From Corylus avellana (taxonomy: Eukaryota; Streptophyta; Magnoliopsida; Fagales; Betulaceae), in the NCBI RefSeq assembly GCF_901000735.1, contig NC_081547.1, positions 20,212,838 through 20,276,837 of the forward strand: 64,000 nt of DNA, written 5' to 3'. The notes below the pieces were generated by a model. It did no database searches. It saw nothing but the letters and a program-made list of their open reading frames with translations, and had not been told where the DNA came from. This document shows, piece after piece, positions 25,473 through 36,437 of the stretch. How positions within the stretch are numbered: position 1 is the stretch's first letter; the number at the start of each line of letters is the position of its first letter. A program made the position numbers and the translations under genes.

Positions 25473-26751
25473 ATATATATATATATAAGTGGATCCAAAC
25501 TCATTAGTTTAAACTAGTTTAAAGTTTTGGCCTAGAAGTGGACTTAAGATCATCTCCATTTCCGAGATTTTATGTAAGTAACTAGACTCTAATACCATTT
25601 GGATTCCCTTTGTATTTCTCTCTCCAACAAATACCAAACATAGTGGCACAACAAGATTAAAACCCACAAAACCTATAAAAACACAACAATAACCCACAGA
25701 AATAACAAGAAAACAAAACAAAATAGAACAAAAAGATACAAAAACACCCAAAAGCAGCAGCACTGGTGGAAGTAGCGGTGTGGGAGGAGCACTGATCCAC
25801 TAAGAGGCACATGGGAGGCACGCGCTAGCACGTGAAAGTCACAATCTACATGTGAGAGTCACACGGGGGTGTGGGGAGGCGCTTAGGCCATCGGTGAAGA
25901 ACTCAGAGGCCGAAGAAGGTGGTGGTGCAACATGTTGGTGGATGAGAGTGACAAAGAAGGACAAATCTGGCTTGAAAGGATCACGATCTGAGCTCTAAGT
26001 TAGTCTCGAGGAAGGGGCGGCGCTGAGCAGAGGTTTGGGGGGATGGAGCGACTCGGTAGTGATAGAAGTGCGATGAGGCACAAAGGGAGGGGTGGCACTG
26101 CTGGAGAGGGAGAGAAGGCACCAGAAAAGCAAGAAACGAGTGGCAAAACAAATCAAGAAATGGGGAAAAGGAAAGGGAAAATGGGGAAGGGAGGATAGAG
26201 GAAAAAAGCTCAATTCCTTCTCCCCAAAACAACAACAGAAGGTGGAGGGGAGCCACAAGGAGGAAGGAAACTTCTACTCTTTAGAGAGAAGGTAGAGCTT
26301 GTCTCTCTAGGAAAAAGAGAAGTTGAATATGGGATTGAAGTTGAGTATTGTTGTGAAATTTTAATATACTCGTAAGTGCACGAATGGTTTTGCAATATAG
26401 TATTGCAAGTGCGAGTCGAACCTACAGGAAATTATGTTTATGAAAAAATAACTATATCTAAACTAATTAAATCTTAACCTAGTTCCGAAATATAAATGAT
26501 TTTTGAATATAAAATAAAAAGCATAAACTAAATAAAATGAAGGGTTAAATACTAAATACCCCTGGGGTTTCATTGTTTTATTTTTTCCCCCCTAGGGTTT
26601 GATTTTTATCATAGGAAGTCTCTGTGGTTTTGATAACAGACCAAACTAGTCCTTATGTCAGTTGATTTAACGAAAATCCATTTGGACCAATCAAATGTTG
26701 ACACGTGGCACTTACTTATTTATTTATTTATTTTTTTTTTAAAAAAAAAAA
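25473..26751. repeat. Copy 1 of a 1,279-bp near-identical duplication, ends at N gap
   Basis: Identical to 31165-32443 at a constant offset of 5,692, with about five substitutions seen and no indels. Copy 1 stops exactly where the gap at 26752 begins. It includes a non-coding GC-richer block, the start of a gypsy-like LTR segment (GTAAGTGCACGAATGG near 26373) and the left arm of a MITE. The coincidence with the gap suggests a contig-end overlap rather than a true duplication. Confidence 0.95.
26542..26751. mobile_element. Left part of the palindromic MITE, cut by the gap
   Basis: Same sequence as the left arm of the complete element at 32234-32852, starting GGGTTAAATACTAAATACCC. It breaks off in the A-run next to the N gap. 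Confidence 0.85.
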
Positions 26752-26851
26752 NNNNNNNNNNNNNNNNNNNNNNNNNNNNNNNNNNNNNNNNNNNNNNNNN
26801 NNNNNNNNNNNNNNNNNNNNNNNNNNNNNNNNNNNNNNNNNNNNNNNNNNN
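26752..26851. other. Assembly gap (100 N)
   Basis: A run of exactly 100 N, a conventional placeholder for a gap of unknown size. It follows an A homopolymer inside a MITE. Confidence 1.
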
Positions 26852-28250
26852 ATTGTTTATGTTAAAATTTCACTAAATAAATCTGTCTTACTCCATAGCA
26901 TGTGAACAATAATGAAAAGAATATAAACGTACATTCTTTGTTAAAAGATGAGTCTGCCATCTTCCTCCCTTTGTCCTGTTGTGTTGTGTGTGTAAATGAC
27001 ACTAATCTCTCAACCCTAAGTCCTCTGATGACCTAATGAAGTTTAATGGGCTAACTTCATTATATATGTAGGATGAGAGTATATGGCTTCCTCAAGTGCT
27101 TATAGAATTTGTCCAGACCCAAATATTAAAATGACCATGCAGTCTACCCAAAAGTAAAATAAAATACAACAATCTCCCACTTGGACTGCATAAGTCATTT
27201 AATTACCAAGTAAACACAAATAATCATCCAAAAAACACAATTTGATCCGGATATATTTGCAACTACAAGTTAAGAACACATCGATAAGATGTATAACATA
27301 TAACAAGTATTTACAATCACGTGATCTGAAAAAGTAGAATGCAAGTATTGCACACAAATAGCACAAATAGTGATCACTATATTTTCAAATGAAGCCCACT
27401 GAAACTGATACACAATGTCTCGTATCACAACGTCAATGCCACAGTTAACATAAATGCACATAAAACAATATATATGGCAACACAAAAATATTCACCATAT
27501 ACACAAGGCATATAACTCCCACTAATTTAATAGAAAAAAAGACTCTAACAACCTCATATGAGTCGCATGCTCCTGAAATACTATAGGAGCCAAATACCCT
27601 TGGTCAGTGGGTTTGCCAACATATGTTCTGTGGGAGTATGCATAACTCAAATGTGAGATTCAATTAGCTTTCTCTTTAGAAATAAATACTTTTATGTCAA
27701 TATGCTTGTATTGCAAGGAGCTCCTAGTATTTCGAGAGAAAGAAAATTGCTGCAGACAAAACTCAAAATATCTCTAACGACATAACAATGGCATCTAGAC
27801 TACCCAGCCTTAAGATAAAATTCTACAGCTATGTATCCTGACACGTAGCCTCACAATAAGCTACACATTATGCATGTCTCAATAGTTGAGGCAGGTATAA
27901 GTGTTTGTATGACATTTTTCCACATAATAGTTCTTCCCACCATCACAAATACACTACCTAGACAACCAAAATAATCGGCATCACAATATCCAACTACATC
28001 AAGAATGTGGATTACTATTACGTTGGCACAAAGTCCCTAGCACCCCCGCAAGTACCTTAATACTTCTTTGTAGCTTTCAAGTGACTCAAGTATTTACCAT
28101 GTACACCAACAATATAATCATATGATTTTATGTACATACTTAAGTGTATATTAAGCCGAACACAGTTAATGCAAATATGATTGCTTGGAGGTATTGAGAC
28201 TTAGAAGTTATCACATTTTTACAATATGTGCCTTTCCAAGATAGACAAGT
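26852..28250 (-). mobile_element. Ty1/copia retrotransposon remnant (RNase H end, polypurine tract, partial 3' LTR)
   Basis: On the minus strand, broken frames recall the end of a copia polyprotein. In order they are HLKATKKVLRYLRG (about 28080-28040), LDVVGYCDADYFGC (about 28010-27960), ASTIETC (about 27890) and EHMLANPLTKGI (about 27630-27595). A typical copia polypurine tract, AAGTGGGAGATTG, follows at about 27184-27172. The putative 3' LTR starts TGTTGTATTTT at 27171 and is lost in the gap. Frames are interrupted by stops and shifts, so it is a fossil. Reverse transcriptase, integrase and gag are absent; repeats occupy the place where they should lie. Confidence 0.85.
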
Positions 28251-28390
28251 CAGGATCACCAAGGATTGAGGATGTCACAATAAATTTATGATGCATGTGA
28301 AAACATAAATATGCACTCATAAATATCCTCATTCACCAAATAGTAAGATTTTTATCTTACACACACGGTAGAATTCACAATACGTATTGC

Positions 28391-28690
28391 ACTCTTACAC
28401 ATTATTTTCATCTCAAATTCATGCTAGAGTCTCTAACACATAATGAACTCTTACACACTATTTTTTTTGTTAAATCCATGTTAGAGTCTGCAACACACAA
28501 TTGACTCTTACGCATTATGTTTATCTCAATTCCATGCTAGAGTCTCTAACACATAATGAACTCTTACGCACTATTTTTATTTCACATTCATGCTAGAGTC
28601 AGTAACACTCAATTGACTCTTACACACTATTTTTTTTTTTTAATCAAAATTATATGCTAGAATCCGCAATACACAATGAACTTCTACGCA
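28391..28690. repeat. Tandem repeat, 56-bp unit in alternating variants
   Basis: Units begin ACTCTTAC at 28391, 28447, 28504, 28560, 28616 and 28680, giving spacings of 56, 57, 56, 56 and 64. They alternate between a variant ending CTCTAACACATAATGA and one ending near AACACWCAATTG, so the higher-order unit is about 113 bp. ATGCTAGAGTC is common to most. The array interrupts the copia remnant and has no coding frame. Confidence 0.85.
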
Positions 28691-28924
28691 TGATAAATCA
28701 AATAATTAAATATAAAGACTTGAAATAGCCTGTCATCGAGAGGATGAGACTCGGTAACTAAGTGCAAAGTATCTAACCATTTTCTTCATCGTCCCAAGCA
28801 GCCTACCAAATAATAATTTACCGATAGGGCAAAGTAATTATCCATATGGACCTTGGTATAACAGTTCACAAAATAATAATCTTGCATATATTTATTTATT
28901 TATTTTGAATAACATCCAATAAAA

Positions 28925-29110
28925 CCCAATAATTTATCATAGTTAGTCTCGCGATAGGCGAGTATATAACCACTCAAAATCATTCATTTTGATGTACAAC
29001 GTTATCCACATTGAATCAAACCCAATAATTTATCATGATTAGTCTCGCGATAGGCGGGTACGTAACCATTCAAAATCATTCACTTTGATGTACATAAAAA
29101 ACTATGAACA
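28925..29110. repeat. Two direct repeats (96-bp spacing) with a conserved hairpin
   Basis: CCCAATAATTTATCAT starts at 28925 and again at 29021. Each copy carries a 15-base hairpin: CTCGC-GATAG-GCGAG at 28948-28962, and CTCGC-GATAG-GCGGG at 29044-29058. TCAAAATCATTCA then follows in each. The copies are diverged elsewhere. Confidence 0.8.
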
Positions 29111-29688
29111 TTTAACCAAAAGTTCATTTATCTCTAAGTGAATATTATTATACATACAAGTAGTTCAACTTCAATTGGAAGATAACAGAAAATCATAAAT
29201 ATCACCTCCAATCATAATCAAAATGAACATTAGTCATAAATTGTATATCTCATTTAAAAAAAAAAACTTTTCTTAGATAAAAGTGAAAAATAAATCCATT
29301 TTTTTGTCTCACTTAGTCTAGAAATATTTTTGAAATAACTCATTAAAATGATTACGAAGTGCATCTTTACAATAATAAAGACACAATGTAATTGAATAAT
29401 TACTTAGTAATCATTATTAAATATTTTAGACAAAATGGATCTTATTTCTTTAAATAAGGATTTTATATTTGCAAAAAAAATCTCTAGATTTACACAAAGT
29501 TATTTTTCAAATAATCTAGAGATTTAACCAATAAGAAAAAAAAAAATTCAACCAAAATAAGACAAAACCGTAGCAATCACCAAATTACATTATATCCACA
29601 GCACTACTAAGTTACAATAAGGGCAACAATGCATCATGTATTAAGCATGCCAATGCCCTTAAGGTTCACAAAACTCTTTATTGAATTA

Positions 29689-29905
29689 ACGATAAAATTC
29701 AACAATTTATTGCAGTTATTCCCACAATAGATGAGAACATAACTGGTCAAAATCATCAATTTTATCCGTGACACAATTATTCGTTCATAAAAACCATTTA
29801 TCGAATTTACGATAAAATTTAACAATTTATCACAGTTTGTCCCACGATAAGTGGGAATATAACCGGTCAAAATCATCGATTTTATACACAACACAATTAT
29901 TCATA
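29689..29905. repeat. Two direct repeats (120-bp spacing) homologous to the 28925 repeats
   Basis: ACGATAAAATT starts at 29689 and 29809. Each copy continues through AACAATTTAT, a hairpin region and GGTCAAAATCATC. The second copy has the perfect hairpin CCCAC-GATAA-GTGGG (29841-29855). The first (29721-29735) has two broken pairs. The layout matches the 28925-29110 modules, so all four appear to be one diverged family. Confidence 0.75.
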
Positions 29906-31064
29906 TTGCACAAAATTTCTTAATCTCAATAGGAATGTATATAAATTCACATATGAATCTTGAAAGGAATGCATAAAATTTCACAAGCAACAATACATGC
30001 ACCCTTTATTTATTTATTATAGCACATGCCTTAAAATCAGTATTTGTTCATAACCAAATATTTCGGAATCACAAATCTGATGAACAATGTATACAAAACA
30101 ACATATGTATACAAAATAAGCTGATATTAATATTTGTTTTCTTCAATATAATACATACCCCTTTTTTTTTTTTTTTTTTTTTTTATTTCTTAATGTGGGA
30201 CATAACATTTACATGTGCATTTACAACAAATATTCCCCTCACGTGTGAGTTTCTTTTACATTGACTCAACTCTCTCTTATATGTGAGTCATTTAACAAAT
30301 CATAGGGTGTCACGTATACAAAAATTATACCAATAGCATTTTATCAACTGATGGACAAGAACCAAAATTTTATGAGAAAATATATAACTTACTACTCCTA
30401 TAATATGACATATCTCCAAGAAATAATACTCAAACTCTTGGGTCAAAAAAGCGCTTGTTGTCCATGACAAAGGAAATAAAAAAAATGTTGGATTCTATGT
30501 TTCACATTTAACACGCATGCAGAAAATTGTCAATCCGAGCATTATAAAGCTTAAATCTTTATGTTGAACATAAATATATTGTATAACGCATTAATAATTT
30601 ATGCTCGACAAAAAATATTTCAATCAAAATAAACATCACATATGATTAAAATAAATACCAATAGAGTTGTTAAAACCTTCATTTTTTTAGGGATAAAAAT
30701 AATATGTATACTCAAAACCATATGTATATATACATAAAAAAACAAAACATTGTGTATATTCACAAAAATACAACACATTGTTAAAATAAATACTGCACAA
30801 AAACTTAACAATCTTAAAACAAATACCGCAGTTGAACCCAATCTCCTTTCCGTCAAATCCTCGTATCCAGTAAATCCAAATTTATTAAAAATATAAAAAA
30901 CTCATAATTGGACATAAAATGACATGAATTTATAATAAGTTCACACAGATTTAAAAATTATAAAGTGCCACAAATATCAAAATAAATTTAAGACGTCACG
31001 ACACATGCTTCAATCTTTAACTTGGTTTGTTTGGTAAATAAGTAAATCAATGTCAATGCAAAAG
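29906..31064. other. AT-rich non-coding sequence up to the second gap
   Basis: No gene or complete element is recognised. It contains a T-run at about 30161-30184 and LTR-like AT-rich sequence. It belongs to the 4.2-kb contig placed between the two 100-N gaps, and that placement is itself in doubt. Confidence 0.4.
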
Positions 31065-31164
31065 NNNNNNNNNNNNNNNNNNNNNNNNNNNNNNNNNNNN
31101 NNNNNNNNNNNNNNNNNNNNNNNNNNNNNNNNNNNNNNNNNNNNNNNNNNNNNNNNNNNNNNNN
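31065..31164. other. Assembly gap (100 N)
   Basis: A second run of exactly 100 N. It is followed directly by an AT microsatellite at the start of the duplicated segment. Confidence 1.
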
Positions 31165-32443
31165 ATATATATATATATAAGTGGATCCAAACTCATTAGT
31201 TTAAACTAGTTTAAAGTTTTGGCCTAGAAGTGGACTTAAGATCATCTCCATTTCCGAGATTTTATGTAAGTAACTAGACTCTAATACCATTTGGATTCCC
31301 TTTGTATTTCTCTCTCCAACAAATACCAAACATAGTGGCACAACAAGATTAAAACCCACAAAACCTATAAAAACACAACAATAACCCACAGAAATAACAA
31401 GAAAACAAAACAAAATAGAACAAAAAGATACAAAAACACCCAAAAGCAGCAGCACTGGTGGAAGTAGCGGTGTGGGAGGAGCACTGATCCACTAAGAGGC
31501 ACATGGGAGGCACGCGCTAGCACGTGAAAGTCACAATCTACATGTGAGAGTCACACAGGGGTGTGGGGAGGCGCTTAGGCCAATGGTGAAGAACTCAGAG
31601 GCCGAAGAAGGTGGTGGTGCAACATGTTGGTGGATGAGAGTGACAAAGAAGGACAAATCTGGCTTGAAAGGATCACGATCTGAGCCCTAAGTTAGTCTCG
31701 AGGAAGGGGCGGCGCTGAGCAGAGGTTTGGGGGGATGGAGCGACTCGGTAGTGATAGAAGTGCGATGAGGCACAAAGGGAGGGGTGGCACTGCTGGAGAG
31801 GGAGAGAAGGCACCGGAAAAGCAAGAAACGAGTGGCAAAACAAATCAAGAAATGGGGAAAAGGAAAGGGAAAATGGGGAAGGGAGGATAGAGGAAAAAAG
31901 CTCAATTCCTTCTCCCCAAAACAACAACAGAAGGTGGAGGGGAGCCACAAGGAGGAAGGAAACTTCTACTCTTTAGAGAGAAGGTAGAGCTTGTCTCTCT
32001 AGGAAAAAGAGAAGTTGAATATGGGATTGAAGTTGAGTATTGTTGTGAAATTTTAATATACTCGTAAGTGCACGAATGGTTTTGCAATATAGTATTGCAA
32101 GTGCGAGTCGAACCTACAGGAAATTATGTTTATGAAAAAATAACTATATCTAAACTAATTAAATCTTAACCTAGTTCCGAAATATAAATGATTTTTGAAT
32201 ATAAAATAAAAAGCATAAACTAAATAAAATGAAGGGTTAAATACTAAATACCCCTGGGGTTTCATTGTTTTATTTTTTCCCCCCTAGGGTTTGATTTTTA
32301 TCATAGGAAGTCTCTGTGGTTTTGATAACAGACCAAACTAGTCCTTATGTCAGTTGATTTAACGAAAATCCATTTGGACCAATCAAATGTTGACACGTGG
32401 CACTTACTTATTTATTTATTTATTTTTTTTTTAAAAAAAAAAA
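31165..32443. repeat. Copy 2 of the 1,279-bp duplication, begins at N gap
   Basis: Matches 25473-26751 base for base apart from about five substitutions, for example at 31556 and 31685. It starts immediately after the gap. Unlike copy 1 it continues through the complete MITE and into LTR-like sequence. Confidence 0.95.
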
Positions 32444-33880
32444 TTCGGCCACCCCCATTAAGCTTAGGGGGTGGCTGAAACCACCCCCAACCACCATTGG
32501 GGGTGATTTCGGCCACCCCCTAGGCTCCATGGGGGTGGTTGAGCCACCCCCAATACCCACTAGGGGTGGTTTCAGCAGGCCACCCCCAAGGTCAAAAGGG
32601 GTGGCCGAGCCACCCCCAAATGTTGGCCACCCCCAATTTTTTTTTTTTTTTTAAATAAAAATTAAAAAAATTAAGTAAGTGCCACGTGCCAACATTTGAT
32701 TGGTCCACGTAGATTTTCGTTAAGTCAACTAACAGAAGGACTAGTTTGGTCTATTATCAAAACCACAAGGACCTCCTGTGATAAAAATCAAACCCTAGGG
32801 GGAAAAAAAAATAAAGCAATGAAACCCCATGTGGGTATTTAGTATTTAACCCTAAAATGAAATTAATCAAAAGATAAAACACTAAGGTTTTGGAATCTAC
32901 ACCCACCAAATCATAGCAACATATTCTCATGGTCATCAATATATCCGAAAATTCTCAACATAAAAATCTTATGTATGTTTTACTTTGCTCCAAAGAATTA
33001 ATTAAATTATTCAATGAATCTATCCTTGGTACAAATCACAAAAGATATCCAATTTAAATTAAATCATCAAATGTATCTGTGAAACAAATCACAAAAGATA
33101 TCTAATTTAAATCAAATCATCAAATGTATCCGTAGAACGAAACACAATAAATATCCAATATTTTGATAAATGAAAACCCAAACAAATCAATTAATAGAAA
33201 CTATCTTAAATCATGAGAAAAACATGATTAAACTCATATCCAAGAATCATCTCACTAATTGAATTGAAATAGAACAATTAAAATATCAAAGCCCATATAT
33301 TCGGAAAATATCAACTTAGTTGAGAAATTAGCTACACATAACTATGGAAAATAAATCCCAAACATATAAATGGAGTGCTAGTGTGAAAAAACTTGTTCTA
33401 GGTCTCCAACCTCCCTTCTGCTTTCTCTTGCTTTTTATAGGGGTTTCTTGGGTTTTTTTACCCTAATAATGCGCTAGGCCAGCCTGTCAAAGTAGTGCAC
33501 TCGAGCCCCTAGATGGTGCGCTCGAGCGCACATCCTTTATGACGGGGACTCTCACCGTTTCGACGCCCGTGTGCACTCGAGCCCCTGGATGGCGTGCTTG
33601 AGCGCACACTTGTTCGAACGTGGCTTTCCACCGTCCAGATAGGAACTTCACTGTTTGGACCTAGAAGTGCTGAGCTCAATCCCTTTCCTTGGTGGCTTTC
33701 TTCCAAATTTTGTATTTCTCACCTTAAATCTACACTTTTCCCTTAGCAACATGCAAAACACTAAAATCACAAAACTAAAACAAAATGTTAAATTATAATA
33801 CGGCTAGAGGATTAACAAATGCAAATTATGGGGCTTAAATATACAATTATTGGCACTCATCAAACACCCACAAACTTATA
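32040..33880. repeat. Probable gypsy LTR or LTR-flank segment, interrupted by the MITE
   Basis: The phrase GTAAGTGCACGAATGG followed by GCAAGTGCGAGTCGAACC near 32065-32115 is of a type I associate with plant Ty3/gypsy LTRs. Sequence after the MITE continues with GCGCTCGAG motifs (33480-33610) and ends near GGCACTCATCAAACACCC (about 33850). No coding domain or second LTR is seen, so the assignment is tentative. Confidence 0.4.
32234..32852. mobile_element. Mutator-type MITE with perfect 9-bp target duplication
   Basis: Inverted arms of about 200 bp begin GGGTTAAATACTAAATACCC, and the right arm reversed begins the same way. The element is flanked on both sides by TAAAATGAA (32225-32233 and 32853-32861). 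Nine-base duplications and long inverted repeats are the signature of Mutator-like elements. The core (about 32450-32632) is a run of GGCCACCCCC/GGGGGTGG hairpins. It is 619 bp and non-coding, and it is inserted in a gypsy-like LTR segment. Confidence 0.92.
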
Positions 33881-35767
33881 TATTGCTAGTCCCTTAGCAA
33901 TACAAAACAAAAAATAAAATGAAAACATGAAACACAAATCCTCTGTTGTAGGAGAGAAGATTGCATTTGGCATATGCAACAAGTCTTTTAAACTCTTAGG
34001 CACTCCTAGTGGACGAGTGAAGTTTCGTGAGGGTTTAACAGAAATAATATCCACAAACATTGTCAGCCCTATGTTATTGAAAAGAATAAAGTTTCACACA
34101 AACAATGGTTTTTATTCATGAGCAAACTTAAAAAGATAAACTCCATCTTCAAAATCTTTAGGACATCCAAAATCAATTCACTCATAAATGGACAGTTGAG
34201 ACATTATATGTTCGAGTAGGTGCAAAGTGAAATTAACATATAATCTTAAGGCTTCAATTTAATCAAAATTTGTACCTCAAAAATCGTAGGCATTCCTATT
34301 AGATGAAACAACCAAGACTTAATTATTAACAAGATATGCACATTTTTTTCTTCTCCTTTTTTTTTTTTTTTTTTTTTTAGGCTATGCAATGATTAGCTAG
34401 TTTATTCAGAAAATAAAAAGTAAGTCTTTTTTTTTTTTTTGTTAAGCAGGAAAAAAGGTATTACTATCAAATTAAGTTTTGATACAAACCATTAGTTAAT
34501 GGATGACTTTTACCAATGCAAATCTAGGTTTTTTTTTTTTTTTTTTTTAAATTAAGAATTCGTTTATCTCTGGCTTGATGTCACAATATGTCCTAAGTTA
34601 AAACTGAAGGGCTACCATGAAAATTAGGCTCTAATTAAAGGCAAACACTTGATTTGCCTCTTGGAGACATGAGGGGTTCAGTCACCTTACCCACCTTATT
34701 GGTCTCAATTTTGAAGTTCTTGTGAACAAAAATTTAAGGATTGATTATTTATTAATTACACTGTGTATGTGCCCATATTCAATTGATAATGATGTGTATG
34801 AGGTTAATATCATGCTCAGCATTTCTACTTCCATCATAAAAGAATCATCTTAAGACGTCTATGGATTTTTCTTTCAGATTTTTATTGTAAAGTTTTACTT
34901 TAATATATATTTAATTCAACATAATATAATACAATAACACATATTGTCAGTGATGTAGACTCTAAAAGATATATTGTCACATTGACAATCATAGAAGATT
35001 CCACCTTGTATATGTGTTTTGTCATATACATAGACTTAAGAGGGTGTCCTATTGATTCCTCTTTTTTATTCACAAGTATCATTTTAATTGCAAATCAAAA
35101 ATTGATCAATCATAGTGGGTTCAGACTATTGACGTATGAAGGCAGAGTATTGTAGGACTGATCAAGAATATAATTAAAATAATATTATTTACTAGACTAT
35201 TATGTAGGTGTTATATGCGATAACGAAGCTGTAAAAATCAGTATTTTAATCAACAAAAGTTTGAAAAAAATTTAATTAATAGCTGATTTTACAGCTATAT
35301 TATTCTAGTCGTATAACACTATGTTAAAAATCATTTTTCCATATAATTAATAGCAACTTTAAGCAAAACATAAAGAAAGAAAAAATAGTATTTGACAACC
35401 TCTTTTTTTATTTTTATTTTTTATATCACATCATTCACTTTTTTTTTTATTATTATTCAAATAAAAAATCACTACAAAACAAAACTCATTTTTATCTAGT
35501 TTAGCTAATAAATTTTTAAATGTTTTTACATCCGATTAACTATATTTTTATATATTCTATTAAAATATTATTTTTTTTTACTCTTTATTGGGAAAAAGTT
35601 TTGGGAAAAAGAGAAAACATATAAGAGAAACAATAAAAAATAAAAGATAAGTGCTAGAGAGCTAAAGAGAATTGTCCATAATTTTTTCCAAACTGACGTG
35701 GCAGAATTTTAAAATGAAAATTTAAGGGGTGGCTGGAATTCTACATTTGAAGAGTACTATACATCCC
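33881..35767. other. AT-rich intergenic region
   Basis: No gene is recognised. Many T homopolymers are present (for example 34358-34378, 34428-34440, 34529-34548). Short frames show no motifs. Some of it may be internal sequence of the retroelement suggested to its left. Confidence 0.4.
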
Positions 35768-35900
35768 AAATTTTCTTCCCACAAGTTAGTTCTCAAATAA
35801 TGTGTCGTCATCTTATAAGATTTATTATTTTGGAAATTGTGTCATCAACTCATAAGATGGTGACACATTATTTGGGAACCAACTTTTAAGAAGAAAATTT
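35768..35900. mobile_element. Small foldback MITE (about 133 bp)
   Basis: The left arm 35768-35819 and the right arm about 35849-35900 are inverted copies over about 52 bp. Left begins AAATTTTCTTCCCACAAGTT; right reversed begins AAATTTTCTTCTTAAAAGTT. Both share CAAATAATGTGTC. No clear target duplication was found. Confidence 0.7.
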
Positions 35901-35913
35901 CGCTACATTTAGC

Positions 35914-36437
35914 TTTTTTTTTTTTTTTTTTTGTTCTTCCAATCAAATATCTATTTTGCATTTTTTGTTTTGCTAATCCAATATATGGAGTTTTTTTACA
36001 AATCTGATTATCTATTTTAGATAAAAGTAATATTTGACTTTTCAATTGTGAATGCTCTAAGGGGTTTTATTAAACCCCCTCTCACCCCCAAATATTATTC
36101 ACCTCATTTTTTAAAAAAACTCAACATCAAAACATTCTCACTTTTTATATCACTTTTTTTTTTTTTTTTTTTTTTTTTTTNNNNNNNNNNNNNNNNNNNN
36201 TTTTTTTTTTTTTTGTTCTTCCAATCAAATATCTATTTTGCATTTTTTGTTTTGCTAATCCAACGTATGGAGTTTTTTTACAAATCTAATTATCTATTTT
36301 AGATAAAAGTAATATTTGACTTTTCAATTGTGAATGCTCTAAGGGGTTTTATTAAACCCCCTCTCACCCCCAAATATTATTCACCTCATTTTTTTAAAAA
36401 ACTCAACATCAAAACATTTTCACTTTTTATATCACAT
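35914..36437. repeat. Local duplication of about 240 bp around a 20-N gap
   Basis: The segment from the T-run through TGTTCTTCCAATCAAATATC to TTTTTATATCAC (about 35914-36157) is repeated at about 36201-36437, offset 282, with only a few differences. The copies are separated by a T homopolymer and 20 N (36181-36200). This is probably an error in joining reads across poly(T). Confidence 0.85.

Noticed and set aside
25981..26295. Open frames on both strands, repeated at 31673-31987
   Set aside because: They lie in the duplicated segment, overlap each other on opposite strands, have low-complexity composition and match no family I know.
26655..26905. Open frames running through N bases
   Set aside because: They are translated across an assembly gap and have no meaning.
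28391..28690. CRISPR-like array
   Set aside because: The units are contiguous tandem repeats without unique spacers, in a plant nuclear context.
25473..33880. The 1,279-bp copies as the two LTRs of one retrotransposon
   Set aside because: Their outer limits coincide with gaps, not TG..CA borders; no primer-binding site or polypurine tract lies at the expected inner edges, and the copia fragment between is a different, older element.
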